Shown here piece after piece: positions 19,217 through 26,784 of a DNA stretch of 64,000 bases. The notes beneath the pieces are model-generated. The model ran no database searches, had not been told where the DNA came from, and saw nothing but the letters and a program-made list of their open reading frames with translations. Each line of letters opens with the position of its first letter. The stretch's first letter is position 1. The DNA comes from Azorhizobium oxalatiphilum (lineage in GTDB: Bacteria; Pseudomonadota; Alphaproteobacteria; Rhizobiales; Xanthobacteraceae). The translations under genes were made by a program, and so were the position numbers. Where the stretch lies: NCBI RefSeq assembly GCF_014635325.1, contig NZ_BMCT01000008.1:1-64000 (forward strand). Direction: 5' to 3'.

Positions 19217-19361
19217 TGCCCTGGCGTGGCGGCCGGGCCGCCGCGACCAAAGGCTGAGACGCGCAGGGTTGACAAGACCCGGCGCAGATAAGCTGATCCA
19301 CTCTCAGGCGCGGGCTCCGGCCCGCGCCGTCCGCAACAGAAAAGCCGCGAGACGTCGCAAT

Positions 19362-20243
19362 ATGCCGCTGGAGATCAAGAAGGTCGGAGTGATCGGTGCC
19401 GGCCAGATGGGCAATGGCATCGCCCATGTGTGCGCTCTGGCCGGCTTCGACGTGGTGCTGAGCGACCAGGACCCGGATCGGGTGCGGTCCGGCCTTGCCA
19501 CCATCAATGGCAACATGGCCAAGCAGGTGTCCAAGGGCACCGTCTCGGAGGACGACCGGCAGGGCGCGCTGAAGCGCATCGCCACCGCCACGGCGGTGGA
19601 CGAGCTGGCGGACTGCGATCTGGTGATCGAATCCGCCACCGAGCGGGAAGAGGTGAAGAAGAAGATCTTCGCCGGCGTGTGCCAGGTGCTGCGGCCGGAC
19701 GCGCTGCTGGCCAGCAACACCTCGTCCATCTCCATCACCCGCCTCGGCGCCTCCACCGACCGGCCCGAGCGCTTCATCGGCATTCATTTCATGAATCCGG
19801 TGCCGCTGATGGAGCTGGTGGAGCTGGTGCGCGGCATCGCCACCGACGACGACACGTTCGAGAGCGCCAAGGTCTTCGTCACCAAGCTGCACAAGACCTA
19901 TGCGGTGGCCGAGGATTTCCCGGCCTTCATCGTCAACCGCATCCTGCTGCCGATGATCAACGAGGCCATCTACACGCTCTATGAGGGCGTGGGCTCCGTG
20001 GACGCCATCGACCGGGCCATGAAGCTGGGCGCGAACCATCCCATGGGCCCGCTGCAGCTGGCGGACTTCATCGGCCTCGACACCTGCCTCGCCATCATGC
20101 AGGTGCTGCACGAGGGTCTGGCGGACTCCAAGTACCGTCCGTGCCCGCTGCTGGTGAAGTATGTGGAAGCCGGCTGGCTGGGCCGCAAAACCCAGCGCGG
20201 CTTCTACGACTATCGCGGCGAAAAGCCGGTGCCGACCCGCTGA
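19362..20243 (+). CDS. 3-Hydroxybutyryl-CoA dehydrogenase
   Basis: 293 residues, the usual length for hbd/paaH-type enzymes that interconvert 3-hydroxybutyryl-CoA and acetoacetyl-CoA with NAD(P). The NAD-binding Rossmann motif is KVGVIGAGQMGNGIAHVCAL. ASNTSSISITRLGA and FIGIHFMNPVPLMELVELV carry the catalytic His, and NRILLPMINEAIYTLYEGVG and MGPLQLADFIGLDTCLAIMQ are family-typical. The ATG at 19362 is preferred because the upstream open extension to 19269 is Arg/Ala-rich. It follows etfBA and precedes a strong terminator. Confidence 0.94.
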   Translation: MPLEIKKVGVIGAGQMGNGIAHVCALAGFDVVLSDQDPDRVRSGLATINGNMAKQVSKGTVSEDDRQGALKRIATATAVDELADCDLVIESATEREEVKKKIFAGVCQVLRPDALLASNTSSISITRLGASTDRPERFIGIHFMNPVPLMELVELVRGIATDDDTFESAKVFVTKLHKTYAVAEDFPAFIVNRILLPMINEAIYTLYEGVGSVDAIDRAMKLGANHPMGPLQLADFIGLDTCLAIMQVLHEGLADSKYRPCPLLVKYVEAGWLGRKTQRGFYDYRGEKPVPTR

Positions 20244-20270
20244 GGGTTTCCGGTTTCCCGTGACGCTCCG

Positions 20271-20297
20271 AAGCCCGCCGGTCCGGCGGGCTTTTTG
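20271..20297 (+). terminator. Intrinsic terminator after 3-hydroxybutyryl-CoA dehydrogenase
   Basis: AGCCCGCCG and CGGCGGGCT form a 9-bp stem around GTC, followed directly by TTTTTG. It lies 28 bases past the stop. Confidence 0.9.
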
Positions 20298-20325
20298 TTT
20301 GGGCGGGTTACGGCGCGGGGATGCG

Positions 20326-20355
20326 TTGACGCTTGTATGGCGCGACGCGCACAAT
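20326..20355 (+). promoter_or_regulatory. Candidate promoter of the HEPN-like module
   Basis: TTGACG (20326-20331), an 18-base spacer and CACAAT (20350-20355) lie just upstream of a strong Shine-Dalgarno (GGAGGAGG) for the first gene. The terminator behind the preceding gene makes the module an independent transcription unit. Confidence 0.45.
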
Positions 20356-20373
20356 CCGGCGGAGGAGGCGATC

Positions 20374-20661
20374 ATGGCATCGCGCGAAGAGATCGACACC
20401 GCTATCGAGGCAATCATCCGGGAACGCCTGCAAAGCGCGAAAGTGCTGCGGGTGCTGGTCGAGCATGACGTGGAGATCGACGGCAGCCTCTATGTGCAGA
20501 TCCGTGTGATCTGCAAGGCGAAGAAGAAGAGGCTGGACCCCGGCGAGACCTCTCAGATGCTGAGGCCGGTATGGGACATGCTCGCCGAGAAGGGCAGCGA
20601 TCGCTTCCCGCTGATTGACTATATCGACGAGAAGGAAGCGGGAGAGCTCTCTGCAGCCTGA
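20374..20661 (+). CDS. Small cognate protein of the HEPN-like gene (possible antitoxin)
   Basis: 95 residues beginning MASREEIDTAIEAIIRERLQ, then EHDVEIDGSLYVQIRVICKA and a C-terminal RFPLIDYIDEKEAGEL. ATG 20374 has GGAGGAGG immediately upstream. The fold is not one I can name; it does not contain the nucleotidyltransferase motif of MNT antitoxins. It is tightly linked to the HEPN-like gene (overlapping frames), its own promoter lies directly upstream, and it is acidic, so an antitoxin or regulatory partner role is plausible but unproven. Confidence 0.65.
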   Translation: MASREEIDTAIEAIIRERLQSAKVLRVLVEHDVEIDGSLYVQIRVICKAKKKRLDPGETSQMLRPVWDMLAEKGSDRFPLIDYIDEKEAGELSAA

Positions 20662-21127
20662 GGATCTGATATCAGCCGCGCGTCTGCTTGCTTCTGGCAA
20701 AAGCGGGCGCCCGGCCCAGGCCTCGCTTCGGCGGGCGGTGAGCACCGCCTATTATGCCCTCTTCCATCTCGCCGCTCGCAATTGCGCGGACACGCTGATC
20801 GGTAGCAGCAAAGCTGGCCGGAGCCGGCATGCGTGGGCGGAGGTCTATCGCGCCTTGGCCCATGGAGCGGCCAAAGCCGCCTGCGGAGACAGGGCGGTCA
20901 TCGCGAGATTTCCCCCGCCGATCGTGGCTTTTGCCGACGCATTCGTGGAACTGCAGGCCAAGCGGCACATGGCCGACTATGATCCCTACGCTGTCTTCGA
21001 GAAGTCGGCCGTCTCGGTGCATATCGACGTTGCGGAGCGCGTTATGCGCAACTTCGCCACTGCCCCCGCCAAGGACCGCTGCGCCTTCGCCTCCTGGCTG
21101 CTGTTCCGCAACCCCATCCGCCGCTGA
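20615..21127 (+). CDS. HEPN-like domain protein (possible toxin or RNase)
   Basis: Up to 170 residues of all-helical sequence. RRAVSTAYYALFH (39-51) is the classical HEPN first-helix signature, and FVELQAKRHMADYDPYAVFE (110-129) matches the R-H-x-A-D-Y-D-P block of a HEPN subgroup. HEPN proteins are often RNases in toxin-antitoxin and defence modules. The start is uncertain. The first possible codon is TTG at 20615, which would overlap the upstream gene by 47 bases. Other non-ATG codons such as CTG 20666, just after GAGG, would remove most of the overlap; family proteins begin about there (EDLISAARLL). It ends 3 bases before the convergent EamA gene. Confidence 0.65.
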   Translation: MTISTRRKRESSLQPEDLISAARLLASGKSGRPAQASLRRAVSTAYYALFHLAARNCADTLIGSSKAGRSRHAWAEVYRALAHGAAKAACGDRAVIARFPPPIVAFADAFVELQAKRHMADYDPYAVFEKSAVSVHIDVAERVMRNFATAPAKDRCAFASWLLFRNPIRR

Positions 21128-21130
21128 GCC

Positions 21131-22003
21131 TCACGCGAACTTCTTCGCCCCCGCCACGCACAGCACCACCAGCGCGGTGACGGCGATCATGCTCCAGGCC
21201 ACCGGCTCGCCCAGCAGCAGGCCGGCCAGCGCGAGGCCGAAGAAGGGTTGCAGGAGCTGGAGCTGGCCGACGCCCGCGATGCCGCCCAGCGCAAGGCCGC
21301 GATACCAGAAGACGAAGCCCACCAGCATCGAGAACACCGACACATAGGCGAGCCCCAGCCATGCCGGGCCGCCCACGGCCGCCCAGGTGGCGGCCGAGGT
21401 GCCGGGCAGGGTGGCGAGCGCGAGGGCGGCCATGAGCGGGAGCGCCACCACCAGCGCCCACGAAATCACCTGCCAGCCGCCGAGGCGGCGGGAGAGGCGG
21501 GCGCCTTCCGCATAGCCGAGGCCGCAGACCAGCACGGCCGCCACCATCAGCAGGTCGCCGGTGGAGAGGGAGAGGCCGCTGTGCATCAGCGCGAAGCCGG
21601 CCACCAATGCCGCGCCGAGGCAGGAGAACAGCCAGAAGGCGGGCTTCGGCCGCTCGCCGGCACGCAGCACGCCGAACAGAGCAGTGGCGAGCGGCAGGAG
21701 GCCGATGAAGACGATGGAATGGGCCGAGGTGATGTGCTGGAGGGCGAGCGCTGTGAGCAGCGGGAAGCCCACCACCACGCCCAGCGCCACGATGGCGAGC
21801 GGCACCAGATCGGAGGCGGCGGGGCGCTTCTGGCGCAGCACCAGCAGCAGCGCCGCGCCCAGGGCTGCGGCGATGACGGCGCGCGCGGAGGTGAGGAACA
21901 AGGGCGAGAAGCCGCCCACCGCCACCCGCGTGGCGGGAAGGGAGCCGCTGAAGATGAGGACGCCGAGGAGGCCGCTGCCCCACCCGTCCGCCGCGCGCTG
22001 CAT
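21131..22003 (-). CDS. EamA/DMT-superfamily transporter
   Basis: About 290 residues with ten hydrophobic segments in two repeats, as in EamA (RhaT-like) metabolite exporters of the inner membrane. GLLGVLIFSGSLPATRVAVG and SARAVIAAALGAALL are typical repeat-one segments, and SVFSMLVGFVFWYRGLALGG with GQLQLLQPFFGLALAGLLLG are the signature of repeat two. The start is taken at 22003 (product begins MQRAADGWGS); an in-frame ATG at 22030 adds nine residues. The gene is divergent from a MocR-type regulator, which very often controls such neighbouring exporters. The substrate is unknown. Confidence 0.88.
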   Translation of the reverse strand: MQRAADGWGSGLLGVLIFSGSLPATRVAVGGFSPLFLTSARAVIAAALGAALLLVLRQKRPAASDLVPLAIVALGVVVGFPLLTALALQHITSAHSIVFIGLLPLATALFGVLRAGERPKPAFWLFSCLGAALVAGFALMHSGLSLSTGDLLMVAAVLVCGLGYAEGARLSRRLGGWQVISWALVVALPLMAALALATLPGTSAATWAAVGGPAWLGLAYVSVFSMLVGFVFWYRGLALGGIAGVGQLQLLQPFFGLALAGLLLGEPVAWSMIAVTALVVLCVAGAKKFA

Positions 22004-22072
22004 GATGATCACTCCGTCCCCCCATCCCACCGATTAGGCCGGCGGGGGTGGCGGGGACAGCATCGGTGGGCC

Positions 22073-22117
22073 TACACTTGGCCGAACAGTGTGGGTGGCA
22101 GGAGCCATACAGTTGGC
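22073..22117. promoter_or_regulatory. Direct repeats in the EamA-MocR divergent promoter
   Basis: TACACTTGGC (22073-22082) and TACAGTTGGC (22108-22117) are direct repeats 35 bases apart in the 110-base divergent region. ATACAG itself recurs at 22107-22112 and 22119-22124. MocR/PdxR regulators commonly bind spaced direct repeats, so these are the best operator candidates. The second repeat overlaps the proposed TTG start. Confidence 0.5.
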
Positions 22118-23528
22118 ATACAGATCGGACACGGTGGGCGCCGGCATCGAGGCCGTGCAGGCGGAAGGCGTCACCGGGCGGGTGATGACCGCCATCCGCC
22201 GCCGCATCGCCGGGCGGGTGCTGAACGCGGGCGAGAAGCTGCCCTCCATCCGCCAGTTCGCCCGCGACATGCAGGTCTCGCCCTCCACCGTGGTGGAGGC
22301 TTACGACCGGCTGGCGGCGGAAGGGCTGATCCGCTCGCGCCCCGGCTCCGGCTTCTATGTGGCGGGGGCGCTCCCCGTGGCGCTGGCGGAGGTGGAGCCC
22401 AAGCTCGACCGGGCGGTGGACCCGTTCTGGGTGTCGCGCCAGTCGCTGGATGCGGGACCGGGCATGCTGCGCCCCGGCTGCGGCTGGCTGCCGCCCGCCT
22501 TCATGCCGCAGGCCGCCATCCGCCGCGCCGTGCGCGCGCTGGCCAAGGCGGGCGATGCCGTGCTCACCGATTACGGCCCGACGCGCGGTTCGCTGGCGTT
22601 GCGCCAGCTGCTGGTGCGGGGCTTCGCCTCCGAGGGCATCGAGGCGGGGGCCGACCAGATCCTGCTCACCGCCTCCGGCACGCGGGCCACCGATCTCCTG
22701 TGCCGCTTCCTGCTGGCGCCGGGCGATACGGTGCTGGTGGATGATCCCTGCTACTTCAATTTCCAGGCGCTGCTGCGCGCCCATGGCGCGCGCATCATCT
22801 CGGTGCCCTACACGCCCACGGGGCCGGACGTGGCGGCGTTCGAGCAGGCGCTGATCGCCCACAGGCCCCGCCTCTATGTGACTAATGCTGCACTGCACAA
22901 TCCCACCGGCGCGACGCTCTCGCCACGCACGGCGCACAGCCTGCTGACGCTGGCGGCGGCCCATGACCTGACCATCATCGAGGACGAGATCTTCGCGGAT
23001 TTCGAGCCCGAGCCCTCGCCCCGTCTCGCGGCGCTGGACGGGCTGAACCGGGTGATACGCATCGGCAGCTTTTCCAAGACGCTCTCGGCCTCCATCCGCT
23101 GCGGCTACATCGTGGCGCGGCCGGACTGGATCGAGGCGCTGGTGGACCTTCAGGTGGCGACCTCCTTCGGCGGGCCGAGCCCGGTGGCGGCCGAACTGGT
23201 GCTGGGCACGCTCAATGACGGCAGCTACCGCAAGCACATCGCCGCTCTGCGCGGACGGCTGGCGAAGCGGCGGCGCGAGGTGATGGGGCAACTGGCGCCG
23301 CTGGGCATCCGGCCGTGGATCGAGCCGCGCGGCGGCTTCACGCTCTGGTGCCGTCTGCCGGGCGGGCGGGATGCAGCCGAGGTGGCAAAAGCGGCGCTGA
23401 AAGAGAAGGTGGTGCTGGCGCCGGGCAATGCCTTCAGCGTTACTCAGTCGGCTAAAGAGTTCATGCGGTTCAATGTCGCGCAGATGGAGCCGCAGGTGCT
23501 CAAGGTACTGGAGCGGGCGCTGGGTTAG
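22113..23528 (+). CDS. MocR-type regulator (GntR HTH fused to aminotransferase-like domain)
   Basis: About 471 residues. The N-terminal GntR winged helix spans about residues 15-85, with GEKLPSIRQFARDMQVSPST and AYDRLAAEGLIRSRPGSGFY. The C-terminal fold-type I PLP domain contains ASGTRATDLLCRFLLAPGDT, VTNAALHNPTGATLSPRTAH, the conserved PLP-region Asp-Glu in DLTIIEDEIFADFEPE, and the PLP lysine in RIGSFSKTLSASIRCGYI. TTG 22113 is preferred because AGGAG lies eight bases upstream; GTG 22089 is an alternative adding eight residues. It probably regulates the divergent EamA exporter using PLP or an amino compound as ligand. Confidence 0.9.
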   Translation: MAYRSDTVGAGIEAVQAEGVTGRVMTAIRRRIAGRVLNAGEKLPSIRQFARDMQVSPSTVVEAYDRLAAEGLIRSRPGSGFYVAGALPVALAEVEPKLDRAVDPFWVSRQSLDAGPGMLRPGCGWLPPAFMPQAAIRRAVRALAKAGDAVLTDYGPTRGSLALRQLLVRGFASEGIEAGADQILLTASGTRATDLLCRFLLAPGDTVLVDDPCYFNFQALLRAHGARIISVPYTPTGPDVAAFEQALIAHRPRLYVTNAALHNPTGATLSPRTAHSLLTLAAAHDLTIIEDEIFADFEPEPSPRLAALDGLNRVIRIGSFSKTLSASIRCGYIVARPDWIEALVDLQVATSFGGPSPVAAELVLGTLNDGSYRKHIAALRGRLAKRRREVMGQLAPLGIRPWIEPRGGFTLWCRLPGGRDAAEVAKAALKEKVVLAPGNAFSVTQSAKEFMRFNVAQMEPQVLKVLERALG

Positions 23529-23565
23529 GGCGGCAGGCGCCCGTTTTCAGCGGCTTCCTGCCGCC
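23529..23565 (+). terminator. Hairpin after the MocR gene
   Basis: GGCGGCAGG and CCTGCCGCC form a 9-bp stem that begins right at the stop codon. It has a 19-base loop and no T-run after it. Confidence 0.4.
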
Positions 23566-23698
23566 TCCCCTTCACGCGAAGTTTGTCCGGCCTCAAGGCG
23601 GGCGGTGCAACAGGTGGCTTAAGGTCCGCGCGTGGATAGGGCATGCTGCGGACCCGTTCCATCGCAAGCCGCTCACGGCACCGACCCCCGAGGCCGCC

Positions 23699-26407
23699 AT
23701 GACGACGCGCAATCTCGACGCCTTGTTTCATCCCTCCGCCATTGCCCTCGTGGGGGCGGGAAACCGGCCTGGGTCCATCGGCACCGTGGTGGCGCGGAAC
23801 CTGTTCGAGGCCGGGTTCGACGGCCCGATCCTGAGCGTCAATCCCAAGGAGCGCGCGGTGCGCTCCTCGCTCAATTACGCCGCCGTGGCCGATCTGCCGA
23901 TCCCCGTGGACCTTGCCGTGCTCACCGGTGCGCCGCAGGATCTGCCTGCCACCATCCACGCACTGGGCGAGAAGGGCTGCCGGGCCGCCATCGTGCTCAG
24001 CGGCGGCTTCGGGCTGGAGGACGGTCCCGAGGCCGCCGTGCTGCGCCAGAAGATGCTGGATGCCGCCCGCCCCCATCTGCTGCGTATCATCGGCCCCAAC
24101 TGCCTCGGCTTCATCTCCACCTCGGCCCACATCAACGCCAGCTATGCCCATCTCATGCCACGCAAGGGCGATGTGGCCTTCCTCAGCCAGTCGGCGGCGC
24201 TGGCCAGCGCGGTGCTGGACTGGGCGGACGGGCGCGGCGTCGGCTTCTCCTATGTGGCCTCGCTGGGCGACAAGGCGGACGTGGATTTCGGCGACATGCT
24301 GGACCATCTGGCGCTGGATGCGGGCACGCGGGCCATCGTGCTCTATCTGGAGCACATCACGGATGCGCGGAAGTTCATGTCCGCCGGCCGCATCGCCGCC
24401 CGCGCCAAGCCGGTGATCGTCATCAAGGCCGGTCGCAGCGCCGCCGGTGCCAGCGCGGCGCTCTCCCACACCGGGGCGCTGGCCGGCACCGACATGGTCT
24501 ATGACGCCGCCTTCCGGCGCGCCGGAATGCTGCGGGTGTACGAACTGCGCGAGCTGTTCGAGGCCGTCACCACGCTCTCTTCCGGCATCCGCCTTGCCGG
24601 CGGGCGGCTCTCGGTGCTCACCAACAGCGGCGGGGCAGCGGTGCTGGCCACCGATGCGCTGGATGAGCAGCCGGGCGAGCTGGCCCAGCTCACGGCGGAA
24701 ACCCTCGGCGCGCTGGATCGCCAGATGCCGCAGCGCTGGTCGCGCTCCAATCCCGTGCGCATTCCGCCCGATGCGCCCTCGAAGCGCTATGGCGACGCCC
24801 TGACCGCCCTGCTGGAAGACCCCGGCTCGGATGCGACCCTGGTGCTGAACAGCCCCAATGCCATGGTGGATGGCGCCGAGACGGCGGAGGCGGTGATCGA
24901 GGTGCTGTCCCATCGTCCCCGTGCGCCGGTGCTGACCTGCTGGCTCGGCGACAGGGGCGCGGCGGATGCCCGCCGCCGCTTCGCCGCCCACCGCATCCCC
25001 ACCTACGACACGCCGGACGAGGCGGTGCGCGCCTTCGGCCATCTGGTCTCCTACCAGCGCAACCAGACCCTGCTGATGGAGACCCCGCCCGCCCGCACCT
25101 TCGACGAGCCGGACCGCGACAAGGCCCGCCAGCTGGTGGACGCGGTGATCGCCTCCGGACGCAGCGTGCTGACCGAGGTGGAGGCCAAGGCGGTGCTCGC
25201 CGCCTATGACATTCCGGTGGTGGAGACGAAGACCGCCGCCACCCCCGCCGAGGCGGCCCTGCTTGCGGCGGATTTCGCAGCGCCCGTGGCGCTGAAGATC
25301 CTGTCGCCGGACATCATCCACAAGTCCGACGTGGGCGGGGTGCGGCTGGACCTGCGCACGCCCGGACAGGTGGAAGAGGCGGCCGAGGCCATGCTGGCGA
25401 TGGTGCAGGCGCGCCTGCCGGACGCCCGCATCGAGGGCTTCACCGTGCAGCGCATGGTGCGCCGGCAGCGCGCGGTGGAGCTGGTGGCCGGCATCGCCAA
25501 TGACGAGACCTTCGGCCCGGTGGTGCTGTTCGGCGAGGGCGGCACGGCGGTGGACGTGATCGCCGACCGTGCGGTCGCCTTGCCGCCGCTCAACGGGCGG
25601 CTGGCGCGGGACATGATCGCCCGCACCCGCATCTCCCGCCGCCTCGCCGGCTATCGCGACAATCCCCCCGCCGATCTCGACGCCATCGCCACCACGCTGG
25701 TGAAGGTGGCCGAACTGCTGGGCGACCTGCCGCAGATCGGCGAGATGGACATCAATCCGCTGCTGGCGGATGCGGACGGGGTGATCGCGCTCGACGCCCG
25801 CATCGTCGCTCATCCGGCGCGCGAGACGGGGACCAAGCGCTTTGCCATCAAGCCCTATCCCACCGCTCTGGTGCGGCCGCTGGAGCTTGGTGACGGGCAG
25901 ATGCTGCTGCTGCGCCCGATCCGCCCCGAGGACGAGCCGGCGCTGGGCGACATGGTGCGCCGCTCCGATCCGCGCGATGTCCGCATGAGATTTCTGGGCT
26001 CGCTGAAGGACTTTCCGCACCTCATGGCCGCCCGCCTGTCGCAGATCGACTATGACCGCGAAATGGCCTTCGTGGCGCTCACGCCGGATGGCGAGATGCT
26101 GGGCGTGGTGCGCATCATCGCCGATCCGGACAATGAGGAAGCCGAATACGCCATCATGGTCCGCTCGGACATGAAGGGTCGGGGGCTGGGCTTCCGGCTG
26201 ATGACCGAGATCCTCGACTATGGCCGCTCGCGCGGTCTGAAGCGCATCTTCGGCGACGTGCTGCGCGAGAATCTGCCCATGCTGCATCTGGCGCAGGATC
26301 TGGGCTTCACCGTGCGGCCGGGCAGCGACGATCCCACTCTGGCGCGGGTGGATCTGGATCTGGCCGAAGCCGAGGCTGTCCGGCGCCGCAAGGCCGGGCG
26401 CGCCTGA
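23699..26407 (+). CDS. Acetate-CoA ligase (ADP-forming)-type protein fused to a GNAT acetyltransferase
   Basis: 902 residues in the Pat/YfiQ-like architecture. Order: CoA-binding domain (LFHPSAIALVGAGNRPGSIG), succinyl-CoA-synthetase flavodoxin-like domains (LRIIGPNCLGFISTSAHINA; SLGDKADVDFGDMLDHLALD), ATP-grasp (about 480-700, KILSPDIIHKSDVGGVRLDL and EIDINPLLAD-type EMDINPLLAD), and a C-terminal GNAT domain (about 730-880, EYAIMVRSDMKGRGLGFRLM with the acetyl-CoA pyrophosphate loop). Enzymes of this layout acetylate lysines of acetyl-CoA synthetase and related proteins, or act as NDP-forming acyl-CoA synthetases. FIGPNC-type GPNCLG and the linker Ser-His-Thr-Gly (ALSHTGALAG) are intact. It stands alone as a transcription unit. 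Confidence 0.92.
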   Translation: MTTRNLDALFHPSAIALVGAGNRPGSIGTVVARNLFEAGFDGPILSVNPKERAVRSSLNYAAVADLPIPVDLAVLTGAPQDLPATIHALGEKGCRAAIVLSGGFGLEDGPEAAVLRQKMLDAARPHLLRIIGPNCLGFISTSAHINASYAHLMPRKGDVAFLSQSAALASAVLDWADGRGVGFSYVASLGDKADVDFGDMLDHLALDAGTRAIVLYLEHITDARKFMSAGRIAARAKPVIVIKAGRSAAGASAALSHTGALAGTDMVYDAAFRRAGMLRVYELRELFEAVTTLSSGIRLAGGRLSVLTNSGGAAVLATDALDEQPGELAQLTAETLGALDRQMPQRWSRSNPVRIPPDAPSKRYGDALTALLEDPGSDATLVLNSPNAMVDGAETAEAVIEVLSHRPRAPVLTCWLGDRGAADARRRFAAHRIPTYDTPDEAVRAFGHLVSYQRNQTLLMETPPARTFDEPDRDKARQLVDAVIASGRSVLTEVEAKAVLAAYDIPVVETKTAATPAEAALLAADFAAPVALKILSPDIIHKSDVGGVRLDLRTPGQVEEAAEAMLAMVQARLPDARIEGFTVQRMVRRQRAVELVAGIANDETFGPVVLFGEGGTAVDVIADRAVALPPLNGRLARDMIARTRISRRLAGYRDNPPADLDAIATTLVKVAELLGDLPQIGEMDINPLLADADGVIALDARIVAHPARETGTKRFAIKPYPTALVRPLELGDGQMLLLRPIRPEDEPALGDMVRRSDPRDVRMRFLGSLKDFPHLMAARLSQIDYDREMAFVALTPDGEMLGVVRIIADPDNEEAEYAIMVRSDMKGRGLGFRLMTEILDYGRSRGLKRIFGDVLRENLPMLHLAQDLGFTVRPGSDDPTLARVDLDLAEAEAVRRRKAGRA

Positions 26408-26784
26408 GGTGCGGCCGCGCGGAAATCCGCTTCGATGCTCGCGCCGGGATGCACGTGAAAATTGAATGGATTATGCGTCATTTGAACGCAGAGTGCTGGC
26501 TTTTGTGCGCTGCAACCAATGCCCGGTTTTTGCCCCCGGAAATAGTTGGGAACATGGTTAATGATATCTTGAAGGCCTCGCGAGAGGACCATTTCCGGCG
26601 GAAATAGTCTGTCTGCAATGCTTTGCACGGCGCATTCCTCAGGCAAGCCTTAATTGCATACAATGTAGCCCGGCGGGCCAAGCCGCCTTCAGGGTGCATT
26701 CTTGTTGCCACACAGCTATCGCGATACTGGCGGTACTTTCGTCTGGCCCTCTAGGATGCCGTCCTTCGGTATTCGGGATGGCTC
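26408..26784 (+). other. AT-richer intergenic stretch, no gene seen
   Basis: 377 bases of visibly lower GC than the neighbours, with no convincing frame on either strand. A short repeated string GGAAATAGT occurs twice (around 26538 and 26600). The stretch presumably carries the promoter of the GGDEF-EAL gene, but I cannot point to a confident -35/-10. Confidence 0.4.
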
